This document shows positions 9,183 to 17,230 of a stretch of DNA of 47,677 bases, piece after piece; within the stretch, counting starts at the first letter, position 1, and the number at the start of each line of letters is the position of its first letter. The position numbers and the translations under genes are program-made. The notes beneath the pieces were generated by a model. That model ran no database searches. It saw only the letters and a program-made list of their open reading frames with translations, and was not told the origin of the DNA. Where the stretch lies: the NCBI RefSeq assembly GCF_018332515.1, contig NZ_BOQD01000001.1, positions 1-47,677 on the forward strand. The letters run 5' to 3'. Source of the stretch: Bacillus hominis. Lineage in GTDB: Bacteria > Bacillota > Bacilli > Bacillales > Bacillaceae_G.

Positions 9183-10830
9183 ATTCGTGAACTTCATCAA
9201 CGATAAGAGCATCAAAGAAGTGTTTCATTTTTCTACGAATATACTCAACAGTAGCTACCTTTCGATATGCTCTTCCTGATTGTTTCGCATCATATGGCTT
9301 CACACGATTCTCTAGCTCTAGTTGTTTTTGCAGCGGTTTATTTCCCTCTTTTATTGCTTGTACTAATTTATTTTCATATTTGGTCCAATCTTTAAAACTC
9401 GCATATTTCGTTTTTACTTTTGGACTCCAAATGTTTGAATTACAATCAGCACATACACTATTTTTATTTGTTTTCGAATCTAAGTCACTTGCTGTAAAAT
9501 CTTTATACTGGCAGACTTCTTTCTGTTCACCATTAGCTTGTTGAACTATAATAGAAGACGTTTTTTTACGTAACTTAGCACCACAATCTGGACAATAGTA
9601 TCCATTCTTATAATATCTTTGCACCTCTTCCTCCGATTTCTTGGAAAGTGCAATTTGCTTATAAGGTAATGGCATCTGTTTAATAGAATCCCCTCGCATT
9701 GTAGTAAAACTAATGACAAAGAAGGTTGGCTTTTCTGGTTTTGGTCTTCCTGCCTGGATCCAAGATTGATGAATGCGAATTAAATCCTCTGTACGTTTAA
9801 TCAGATGTACATCTGCGTCTGGTATTAAGTGTCGTATTTCTTCTTTTGCCCACTTCTCAGTTAGAGTCGGTGGCACAAATACGCAGGTACGATATCCTTT
9901 TTGTCCTGTCAAATGGAAATATCCATCTACTGTCGCTGTCATAATTGCACTTTTTCCGCTCGACATTTCCCCCTGTATAATGATCCCTTTTTGTACTTGT
10001 AATGCTTTTGCTGCACCTGTTGCTACATGTGCCTGTACAGGGAATAATGGTCTTTGGTATGTATCAAAATGAGATAATGCCTGTTCTTTCATCGGTTGAT
10101 GTAAAGGCTCATCTAATTTTGTTACTTTATCAAGCATGACAGGCGAATATTCCAATAGATATTCATTTAAATCATTAATTTCATTGATCTTTTCACCTGT
10201 ACCCTCTTGCGGGAATTGACATTTTCCAGTACGTATCATTTCTGATAAAAACTCTTTACAATCCTCCTCTTTTAACGCTACCTGCGCAATAGATAGAGAA
10301 GTAAATTCATTTCTATCAAAATACACATTTAATGGTTGTAACAAATTTCTTGTTAACATCTCTTCATAAATTGGTTTCGCCCATTCTTCTAAAATTGGGA
10401 GACCATATGGAGGAGCCATTAAGAAATCTCTTACTTGCATTTCTGGTGCTTCATCAATTGCCACAATATACTTTTCTTCTAATTCTTTAGAAAACGCAAT
10501 AATTGCCTTTTTTCTATTTACTGTTTGTGTATTTATAAACTCAAATTGTCCTTTCGAATTTACATTCATTTTTTTGCCTAATACATAATGTAATTCTTCT
10601 TTTTGCCCCTCTCCAAAATACAAACGACTAGTACCCATTGATATGGCTGCTCTGAATGACTTTAATGTACTGTCATTCGCACCTAACACTGCAAATTGCA
10701 TTTGGTTGTTATGATTAACTGCCATAGCAAAGCAGAAAGCTGAATGTGAAGCAGTGCCTGTCTCCAATTGCAACATCGCTGGTGTTTGTTCATGGTCAAA
10801 TGTATCTTGTTTAATTATTTCTTGTAACAT
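9183..10830 (-). CDS. SF2/SNF2-like DNA helicase, 5' exon (N-terminal half)
   Basis: This exon encodes the first 549 residues. A poorly recognised N-terminal region of about 260 residues is followed by QAHVATGAAKAL and the Walker A motif GEMSSGKS. After this come motif Ia-like CVFVPPTL and a zinc-ribbon insertion with CPDC and CADC pairs. The exon ends exactly at Walker B, LIVDEVHE. The start is ATG 10830 with GGAGGGAAACTT before it. Joined to the 4908-6556 exon it gives about 1098 residues with both RecA-like lobes. Neighbours (methyltransferase, SSB-tail protein) suggest a plasmid replication or repair role. Translation without splicing would stop soon after DEVHE, removing the second lobe. 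Confidence 0.85.
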
Positions 10831-10849
10831 AAGTTTCCCTCCTAAAATA

Positions 10850-10876
10850 AAAAACGCATCTTATTCGATACGTTTC
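10850..10876 (-). terminator. intra-operon terminator-like hairpin
   Basis: On the minus strand AAACGTATC and GATGCGTTT pair around a six-base loop and are followed by TTTTTT-like sequence. It sits between the small membrane-protein gene and the helicase ribosome binding site, with no room for a new promoter after it, so it must be read through or act as a processing or attenuation site. Confidence 0.6.
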
Positions 10877-10901
10877 ATGTCCTACTCATTCAATTTATTG
10901 G

Positions 10902-11129
10902 TTAAAAATCTATAAACTGTTTCCACTCTGGTAATGACTGTTCAGCCGCATGTAGCATATCACCTGCACCTTGAAAGACAGAGAATTGCTCTAATACTTT
11001 CAAATATGTACCTGCACCTAATTGAGAAGCACATAAACAAATGACTGTAAGTACAATAGCAATACGAAATATACGATTGCTAAACTCCCATACAATGTAT
11101 AGTGCTCCTATCCCTAACAGTACAGACAT
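10902..11129 (-). CDS. small membrane protein (75 aa)
   Basis: It has two hydrophobic segments: residues 2-14 (SVLLGIGALYIVW) and 20-40 (IFRIAIVLTVICLCASQLG), then a soluble tail ending SLPEWKQFIDF. It lies 15 bases after the methyltransferase stop and before the helicase in the same transcript. A ribosome binding site (GGAAAGGAAGAG) precedes the ATG. Family not recognised. A small double-span protein inside a replication operon could tether the complex to the membrane; this is only a suggestion. Confidence 0.6.
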   Translation of the reverse strand: MSVLLGIGALYIVWEFSNRIFRIAIVLTVICLCASQLGAGTYLKVLEQFSVFQGAGDMLHAAEQSLPEWKQFIDF

Positions 11130-11144
11130 ATCTCTCTTCCTTTC

Positions 11145-12231
11145 CTAGACAAGTTCTTTGACTTCACCAGTTGGTGTTGCGATGATAAATTTCGCGCGGC
11201 GTTTTTGTAATACAACTTCTTTCGTTGTTGTTTCCAGTTTCTCGAATGAAGTTTCAAAAAACACATTTTCAGAACCACGAACAGCATGGAGTGTATCCCC
11301 TTCGCCTAGCAACCCATCTGCCACACCCGTTATCAGCAATAGCCCTAATTGTCCAGAAGCAATTGGCATTTTCGCTCTCTCTGCAGCTGTTTTTTCAGCT
11401 TGAAGTGAGTAACCATTTCCTCTATTTAATCGTTTCTTTAATGTTAAGATCCCCTCTGATTTGCCTACACCTTCATAAGCATTTTTATAATCCACTCGAG
11501 ATGTGAAAATCAATTTGTTTTGATGTCGCAATTCAGGTATAACCCAACTTTTACGATTCACCATTTCTGCTAATGTATTTACATGTTCTTTAACAAAAGC
11601 CAATTCTGACATATTCTCACAAAAATTAGCGAATCGATCGTTAAAATATGTATCATTTTTCGTAGCTGCACGCTTACGGCCAATAAAGACACATTGATTA
11701 AATTGCTCAAATTCGTTATTTTCATCACCAAAACGCATTAATCCAATTTCCTCGTAATTCTTAGCTAAAAAGTAGCTAATTTCATCACGGGCAAAACGAT
11801 CGTATGGAATGACATACACCATAATGCCACCATCTTGTAAATAATGGTGTGCACGCTTTAAGAAGTTAAATTCCATTTTCTCTGATTTCTTTTTTTCTGT
11901 CCGAAGCTCTGTATTATACGGTGGGTTTAGAAAGATAAGTGGAAAATAGTCATGACTAATCATCATACTTTCAAAGCTAGAGCGTATCACTACATCTAAT
12001 TGCTCTTTTGCTTTGTTATATCGATTTGCATCTAATTCCACACCATATGTATCAAGTTGTATACCAACTTGCTTCATCGCATCTGCAAAACTTCGTAAAA
12101 TTGTACCTTCTCCACAACATGGATCAAAGCAAGCATAAGCTCGCTCTGATTCCATTTGTAATAACTGTATTAAATGATTCCCTTCTGTTAGTGGTGTTGG
12201 ATAAAATCCAGCCGCTAAATCATTTCCTAAA
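11145..12231 (-). CDS. DNA adenine methyltransferase-like protein, 3' exon
   Basis: This exon carries almost the entire protein (363 residues after splicing). Motif I is FDPCCGEGT, the SAM-binding loop, followed by YGVELDANRYNKAKEQL, the acidic end of the second strand, and motif IV LIFLNPPYNTE, typical of N6-adenine or related amino methyltransferases. It resembles the DUF6094-type class I methyltransferases of Firmicute plasmids. The true N terminus is MRLGNDLAAGFYPTPLTEG, with the start codon supplied by a five-base first exon at 15114-15118. The apparent start MEITSKTYLST comes from intron sequence. No restriction enzyme is visible nearby, so a solitary methyltransferase acting on plasmid DNA is plausible. 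Confidence 0.85.
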
Positions 12232-15113
12232 ATTGTCGATAGGTAAGTCTTTGAGGTTATCTCCAACTTTTCCCCCGATCCGCACGGTACGTGCCACTTT
12301 CACGGCATACCGCGGTCCACCTATATTGTAGTTTTCTTTTCATCTAATAATGATAAGCTCTAAGCAAACAACGCTAGTTGTTCATGTTCCATATCCACTT
12401 CATTTTGTGATTACATACAGATTTCCTCATTTTTGACTAATTTCCGCAATTTATTAAGTTTGCCTAACTGTTCCTCGTTGAGTTTTAATTTATTGAGGAA
12501 TTGGTTTATGGTTTCTATATTGGTCGCGTGTATTAGTGTATGGACACTTGGCTTGATGATGGTAAGATTTTTGTAGCTGTCATCCCTTGTTTCACTCCAT
12601 AATCGCTTATGGTGACAGTGGATGTCCCAAGGCGAGAGTTTCTCACCTGTTACACTGCATCTTCCTTTTTGTGCAATATAAAGAGAAATTCGATTATCAT
12701 TGTATTCTATGGTTGCCCGTTCATTTATAACTGGGTTTTCTCTTAACCATTTCAGTTCCGCTTCGGTTATTTCTGCCAAGTTTTTGTGTATAAGGGCTCG
12801 TCCTTCTGCGGTGTATCTGTTAATAGATTGCTTTTTCATCATCGGTTTTTTGTGTTGAATATAGGAGATTGGTAAAATAGGACATTTCATGAGAAATCTC
12901 ATCGCTTTTGACTTTAGGTATGGTTTAATACCTCTGTCTTTCCCTTTATATTTCCCTATATTCGTGTATCCGTTTGTGTTGCTTTTTCCTCTAATTTTTG
13001 ACTTTGGGAATCTGTTATACATCATGTGACCAAGACTATGGTTCATTTTACTGAAATCCAGGGAAGCATGCGTTGCTATTTTATAATAGTTGTGCTTACC
13101 AATGACCATGCTGTTGTATATACTGATTCTCTTAATTGTTTCATTAGAGTTTGGGGTTCTCTGTATCCTTTTCACTTGTTTTGCTAAATCTTGTTTTGTT
13201 TTTTCCAGTGCTTTTGGAGAGATGTGTGTTACTGCAATGTATCGTGTGTTACCGTTCTTCTTACCTTTCTTTACAGCCTTAAGAGTGAAACCTAAGAATT
13301 CACTCTGTTGCTTTTTCAGATTGGTTACTTTAGACTTTTCGGTTGAGATAGGCAGTTTTAGACGTTCTTCTAACCACATTTGAGTTGCTTCGAAAATTTT
13401 CTCCGCATTCCTACGTGTATTTGTAAAGATTTTAAAATCATCTGCGTATCTTACGATATACATTGGTTTCATCTTGGATGTTTTGGATAGACAATATGTT
13501 ACAGTGTCATTACTCCAAATCCCATCTTTCAATCTCGGCTTTACCTTCTTGGCTTTGAAAGTTTCCCATTGATTACTAATCCACCAGTCAAATTCGTTAA
13601 GGTTAACATTGGCGAGTAGTGGACTAAGGATACCACCTTGCGGGGTACCTTTGGTCGGAAATATCGTTTTGCCGTTAGGCAGTTGCACTGGCGCTTTCAA
13701 TATTTTCCGGATAATGACTAGTAGTTGTTTGTCACGAATACCCAGTGTCCATAGTTGGCGCATGAGTTTGACGTGACTTACTTCGTCAAAGAATCCCTGA
13801 ATGTCTATATCCACCACATATGTAAGGTTTTGCTGATTTACCCGTTTTGTTGCGTCTGCTATAGCATTTTCAGCACTTCTGTTTGGGCGAAATCCATGAC
13901 TTCGGTTACAGAAGTGTGCTTCACAGATAGGCTCCATTACTTGTAAGATGCATTGTTGGATAATCCTATCCCACATACTTGGTATTCCCAGAGGTCTGGT
14001 TTTCCCATTGGGTTTCGGTATTTCCTTGCGCCTTACTTTCTGCGGTTGGTAGTTTTGAAAGCGTCTTTTTACTTCGTTCAAGAAATAGCTTTGTTCCATT
14101 CTCTCAATATCCTTAATGTTTACATTGTCACAAGCTGCTGTTTTACTCCCTTTGTTTCCTTTAATATTACGAAACGCGAGGAGTATATTTTCATCTGATA
14201 TAATGATAGGCATTAAATTTTTAAAAGAATTTTTCTTTGTTGCCTTCTGGTATAAGTTATCTAAGAAAGTTTGGATACCGTAGTATTCGTTGTGTCTTAG
14301 TTTCTTATTCTTTGGCGTGGACTTAGTTCTATCATTCATGGTCTATCACCTACTCTCATATTGATTTGGTGACCTTTTGAGTCTTACCAGAATCCATGCA
14401 AGATTAGATGAAATTTCAGTTCCTACAAATAGGCTTGTGGCTGTTCCTCCAATTCCATTACAGAATCTTCAACGGTCGTGCCACTACTCTCACCACTATT
14501 AAGAATACTTCCCTCGGTTACCCGTTTCGTATTCAACTATATCCGCCGATAGAGTCATAGACCCAACGTTAGTGGCTTTCGACGTTCCGTTCAGACTATC
14601 GTTGTTTTAAAGATCTTTCAATCTCCGATTTAGGTGCTTGCTTTACCCCGTGTCTAGCTCCGTTGCCTGTAACAACGTTAGGATTGGTCACTATGCGATG
14701 TTTCCAATCCATTAGACAAGTCTTATTTTCAGACTCCGAATCATTTCTGACCCGTAAACCTATCGAGGTGTACATTCGCAAGTTCGTCAGTGTTTACACA
14801 TTCTCACCTTGTCGGTTGACAGCATACGGTACTTAGTTAGTTCCAGCCGGTTTATTATTCCTGCTGGCTTTCGGTTATCCATATAGACACTACGAACCGT
14901 AACCGCATGTTTTACCCTGCTTCCAACATCTCACTCTGCCGAGTGTATGCAGTTGGGAATCTCACTGGGAGAGTTTCGGGGCGTTACTCCTTCATTCCTC
15001 TCACTCGCCTGAACAGTTATCCTACTCTTTATTGTTTTCGATGTTTCTACAATTAAGAATAGTCCTCGTTGTCGCCTATGCTCCCGCATTACTTACTCGA
15101 GAACGTCTCGCAC
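12232..15113 (-). mobile_element. group II intron B at the methyltransferase start codon
   Basis: The intron begins GTGCGAGACG at 15113, five bases after the A of the ATG, and ends CTTACCTATCGACAAT at 12232. Domain V lies near 12281-12316 (arms around GCGGTATGCC and GGCACGTACCG on the minus strand). The EBS1 loop at 14692-14697 (minus-strand CGCATA) pairs with exon TATGCG, and the loop is closed by a GGATTG/CAATCC stem. Its body is very similar to intron C at 28416-31306, so the two are recent copies of one element inserted at different sites. Confidence 0.9.
12411..14339 (-). CDS. ltrA: group II intron reverse transcriptase/maturase with HNH endonuclease
   Basis: The 642-residue protein has the reverse transcriptase motifs PNGKTRPLGIPSMWDRI, HGFRPNRSAENAI, VDIDIQGFFDEV, GTPQGGILSPLLAN and IVRYADDFKIF, a maturase domain and a C-terminal HNH-like region (CSVTGEKL, HCHHKRLW, HTLIHA). 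It is nearly identical to the 643-residue protein at 28596-30527, differing by scattered substitutions and one Lys insertion. The frame and catalytic YADD are intact, so this copy should be active. Confidence 0.95.
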   Translation of the reverse strand: MNDRTKSTPKNKKLRHNEYYGIQTFLDNLYQKATKKNSFKNLMPIIISDENILLAFRNIKGNKGSKTAACDNVNIKDIERMEQSYFLNEVKRRFQNYQPQKVRRKEIPKPNGKTRPLGIPSMWDRIIQQCILQVMEPICEAHFCNRSHGFRPNRSAENAIADATKRVNQQNLTYVVDIDIQGFFDEVSHVKLMRQLWTLGIRDKQLLVIIRKILKAPVQLPNGKTIFPTKGTPQGGILSPLLANVNLNEFDWWISNQWETFKAKKVKPRLKDGIWSNDTVTYCLSKTSKMKPMYIVRYADDFKIFTNTRRNAEKIFEATQMWLEERLKLPISTEKSKVTNLKKQQSEFLGFTLKAVKKGKKNGNTRYIAVTHISPKALEKTKQDLAKQVKRIQRTPNSNETIKRISIYNSMVIGKHNYYKIATHASLDFSKMNHSLGHMMYNRFPKSKIRGKSNTNGYTNIGKYKGKDRGIKPYLKSKAMRFLMKCPILPISYIQHKKPMMKKQSINRYTAEGRALIHKNLAEITEAELKWLRENPVINERATIEYNDNRISLYIAQKGRCSVTGEKLSPWDIHCHHKRLWSETRDDSYKNLTIIKPSVHTLIHATNIETINQFLNKLKLNEEQLGKLNKLRKLVKNEEICM

Positions 15114-15118
15114 CGCAT
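15114..15118 (-). CDS. DNA methyltransferase, 5' mini-exon (ATGCG)
   Basis: This five-base exon supplies only the start codon and two bases of the second codon. GGAGGG lies seven bases upstream, an excellent ribosome binding site, and the downstream exon completes ATG CGT TTA GGA (M R L G). No other upstream in-frame start fits. Without splicing, translation from this ATG would run into the intron. Confidence 0.75.
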
Positions 15119-15149
15119 AATCGTTCCCTCCAAGTTCTTTTTTTACAAT

Positions 15150-15196
15150 AAAAAAAGGAAGATCCAAGTAAATACATCACTTAGTTCTTCCTTTTA
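15150..15196. terminator. terminator-like hairpin before the methyltransferase
   Basis: On the minus strand GGAAGA and TCTTCC form the base of a stem extended by further pairs and followed by TTTTTTTT. It sits between the SSB-tail gene and the methyltransferase ribosome binding site with no promoter between. It would terminate leftward transcription unless antitermination occurs. The A tract on the other side allows rightward function too. Confidence 0.75.
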
Positions 15197-15221
15197 CCCT
15201 CTATAAACTACCTCGACTTTA

Positions 15222-15365
15222 TTAAAAAGGTAGTTCTTCATCTGTAATCTCCGGTAGCTCATCCATACCAGCAAAAATATCATCCGGCTCTTGGGATTGT
15301 TTTCTTGTTTCCTGCTCTTTTGGATCATCTAATTCTGTCCAAATGCTATCTTTTTTCATTTTCAT
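15222..15365 (-). CDS. 47-aa acidic protein ending in an SSB-like C-terminal tip
   Basis: The product begins MKMKKDSIWTELDDPKEQ, is strongly acidic, and ends PEITDEELPF. That end matches the acidic Leu-Pro-Phe tip (DDDLPF/DDxIPF type) by which bacterial SSB proteins recruit RecQ, PriA, RecO and other repair enzymes, but no OB fold is present. The start at 15365 has AAGGATAGAGGGAT upstream; ATG 15359 is an alternative. It lies 15 bases after the previous gene and before the methyltransferase. It could compete with or mimic the SSB tail. Coding status is supported by the ribosome binding site and the motif; function is inference. Confidence 0.6.
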   Translation of the reverse strand: MKMKKDSIWTELDDPKEQETRKQSQEPDDIFAGMDELPEITDEELPF

Positions 15366-15380
15366 ATCCCTCTATCCTTC

Positions 15381-15794
15381 TTATTTTTCAGGTTCATATA
15401 CAACTTCTTCGTAATCGAAAAAATAATCTTTCAGCTTACGTAGGATTGTACGAAACTTCGGTTCAGCTACGATCTTTGTACCATGGTAAAAACTTTGTTG
15501 CCCGACAAAACGCCATAAGATTACGTAGCCTTCTTTTGCTTCCTGTATGCCTTCAATGTATAAAGCGATTTCTTGAATAGCAACCTTTTCATTAAGAGTA
15601 TCTGGTTTAAAGTATTGAAATTTCCCATCTGGTAATATAATTTCAGCTTCAAAACATCCTCTCATTTGATTCACTCTTGCTCTGGATTCAGATGACATCG
15701 CTGCAGCAGCATATGATTTCTGATTTTTTTCCATTCGTGTTTTATGTTCCTCTACTGTTGGTACTAATTTTAAGTGTCTACAATCTTTTTTCAT
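15381..15794 (-). CDS. hypothetical protein, first gene of the leftward operon
   Basis: The 137-residue product has a basic N terminus (MKKDCRHLKLVPTVEEHKTRMEK) and a folded C-terminal part with EAEIILPDGKFQYFKP and GYVILWRFVG. It has no membrane segment. GAGGAGATAGTAAA before the ATG is a strong ribosome binding site. It is the first gene after the conserved leader RNA element copy 1 and its promoter. Family not recognised. Confidence 0.65.
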   Translation of the reverse strand: MKKDCRHLKLVPTVEEHKTRMEKNQKSYAAAAMSSESRARVNQMRGCFEAEIILPDGKFQYFKPDTLNEKVAIQEIALYIEGIQEAKEGYVILWRFVGQQSFYHGTKIVAEPKFRTILRKLKDYFFDYEEVVYEPEK

Positions 15795-15854
15795 TTTACT
15801 ATCTCCTCTACTGTTTAATTTGTTATTTTATTCTTAATAAATAACCCCGCCTGC

Positions 15855-16031
15855 AAACTTGAAAACAACACAAAAAGGGCTTCTTCAAGTCGATTAATAA
15901 TGTGCATAGCAAAATAAGCTATATATACACTAATCGGCTCAAAGAAGCCCTTTCACAAATGAAACAAGACGCAACTTGCTTCTACAACTCAACCACAACA
16001 CAAAAAAAGGTGTGGGAATAAACGGAATCAA
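15855..16031 (-). promoter_or_regulatory. conserved 177-bp leader element, copy 1
   Basis: This noncoding block recurs at 45807-45983 and, cut by the window end, at 47558-47677, always just upstream of a minus-strand gene group. Read on the minus strand, it holds a small CCACA/TGTGG hairpin, a unique stretch with GAAGCAAGTTGCGTC, and a long hairpin at 15874-15953. The hairpin's outer arms are AAAGGGCTTCTT and AAGAAGCCCTTT, its inner arms GTGTATATATAGC and GCTATGCACA. It ends in TTTTTGTGTTGTTTT, as an intrinsic terminator would. A sigma-A promoter lies directly upstream. It looks like a regulatory leader RNA (attenuator or antiterminator). Confidence 0.75.
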
Positions 16032-16052
16032 ATAAACTAACAATATACCTAT

Positions 16053-16081
16053 ATATTATACATTTTAGATTTACATTTCAA
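16053..16081 (-). promoter_or_regulatory. sigma-A-type promoter for leader copy 1
   Basis: On the minus strand TTGAAA (16081-16076) and TAATAT (16058-16053) are 17 bases apart; TATAAT at 16060-16055 offers a 15-base alternative. Transcription would start near 16046 and give a leader of about 250 bases before the first ATG. Confidence 0.7.
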
Positions 16082-16174
16082 GATTTTTTTACAAAAGTTG
16101 CTGCCGCTAGCGAACTAATGTGTGTACTATTGGGACGAAAAATATATTTTCTCCAAAAGAATAAATGTTAAATA

Positions 16175-16206
16175 GAAAAAGAGGCATTTTAAAATGCCTC
16201 TTTTTC
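16175..16206. terminator. bidirectional terminator after the 16263-17066 gene
   Basis: AAAAAGAGGCATTTT and AAAATGCCTCTTTTT form a long perfect stem. The rest of the 16032-16262 interval holds the leader promoter and no gene that I can support. Confidence 0.9.
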
Positions 16207-16262
16207 TATTTCTTCATTATAAACTTGTTCTGCTAATCCCTTAACCTTTTCATTTGTTGAAA

Positions 16263-17066
16263 CTACTTTTGAATTTGAGAGTCAAGAAATTCTTTAAAAT
16301 CTGTCGCCCTATCTTCACTAATGATTGCCATCTCGTTTACAATTTCATATAAGAGTTCGTACGCAGAAAGATACGATTCATGAACCCGTTCATCATTTTT
16401 ATAAAGATTTGTAGAGTGAACTTTGTCCAAAGCATCTCGAATAGAGATAATTCGCTCTGTATAATTGTTATCTGGTAATAACATAGCTTCTATTAAATCA
16501 TACATAGCAAATATTTCCGCGAATGTTATAGAATAAGGTCGGGTACATTCCTTAATAAGTAAGAAAAAATGAGTAAAAAAATAAGGAGCTCTTAATTCCT
16601 CATCTACTACTTTGTGCTTAAACTTTAATGATTTGTTAATTTTTATAAACTGCTCAAAGAAAACATTAGCAAATGTAATGTTTAAATCAATTTCATTCTC
16701 TTTTTGTACAGTGTTAGGTACTTCACCTTTATTTGAAGGGTTTGAGAAATCCCTTTTCCAGACTTGAAAGATATTTATAATATCCAAACTTGTATAAGCC
16801 AAGTTTTTTTCAATATGTTGCATTATTTCATTAAATATTTCAGAAGAGCTTTGGTGAATATTGATAAGTTCATGAAACTCCTTATCACATCCCTCTGATC
16901 TTATATATTCGGTTAATTTAAAAATTATTGGTGAATATAAGTTTTGATAACATGCTTTCTTATAGTTTTTCTTTTCTCTTCTTAGGGTAAGAATGTGACT
17001 TATTAATTGTGCGGTAGATGCGGCTAAAAATGAACCGATAATAGTTATTACTGTTTTTGTATCCAT
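16263..17066 (-). CDS. membrane-anchored protein of unknown function
   Basis: The 267-residue protein starts with one N-terminal hydrophobic span (VITIIGSFLAASTAQLISHIL) followed by a basic stretch (RREKKNYKK), so most of the chain is cytoplasmic and helical. AAAAGGAAGGGGATTTAT precedes the ATG. It has its own terminator on each side and a palindrome in its promoter region, so it is an independent unit. Such single-span helical proteins are common in plasmid accessory and phage-defence regions, but I do not recognise this one. Confidence 0.6.
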   Translation of the reverse strand: MDTKTVITIIGSFLAASTAQLISHILTLRREKKNYKKACYQNLYSPIIFKLTEYIRSEGCDKEFHELINIHQSSSEIFNEIMQHIEKNLAYTSLDIINIFQVWKRDFSNPSNKGEVPNTVQKENEIDLNITFANVFFEQFIKINKSLKFKHKVVDEELRAPYFFTHFFLLIKECTRPYSITFAEIFAMYDLIEAMLLPDNNYTERIISIRDALDKVHSTNLYKNDERVHESYLSAYELLYEIVNEMAIISEDRATDFKEFLDSQIQK

Positions 17067-17127
17067 ATAAATCCCCTTCCTTTTAATAGGATAAAGAAAA
17101 CTATTTAATGTTTCAAGGCTTATAAAG

Positions 17128-17142
17128 CACTTATAATAAGTG
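17128..17142. promoter_or_regulatory. operator-like palindrome upstream of the 16263-17066 gene
   Basis: CACTTAT-A-ATAAGTG is a perfect palindrome with a one-base centre, about 60 bases before the start codon and overlapping a possible -10 region. It may bind a dimeric repressor. The HTH protein encoded just upstream (17231-18946) is a possible binder. Confidence 0.4.
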
Positions 17143-17165
17143 TATATGGAGTATTTAATGAAATT

Positions 17166-17201
17166 AAAAGGGCTTAGCCATTACATTGGCTAAGCCTCTT
17201 T
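17166..17201 (-). terminator. terminator after the HTH-protein gene
   Basis: GGCTTAGCCA and TGGCTAAGCC pair around a six-base loop. The minus strand continues CTTTTAATTT. It separates the gene ending at 17231 from the one starting at 17066. Confidence 0.85.
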
Positions 17202-17230
17202 ATATTAACATATATATTTATACACTCACA

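Noticed and set aside
4908-10830. Helicase as two separate genes or a pseudogene
   Set aside because: A complete group II intron with consensus ends explains the split and the spliced frame is intact across Walker B.
15855-16031. Insertion sequence or MITE
   Set aside because: The block has no terminal target duplication and always lies in the same place between a promoter and a gene group.
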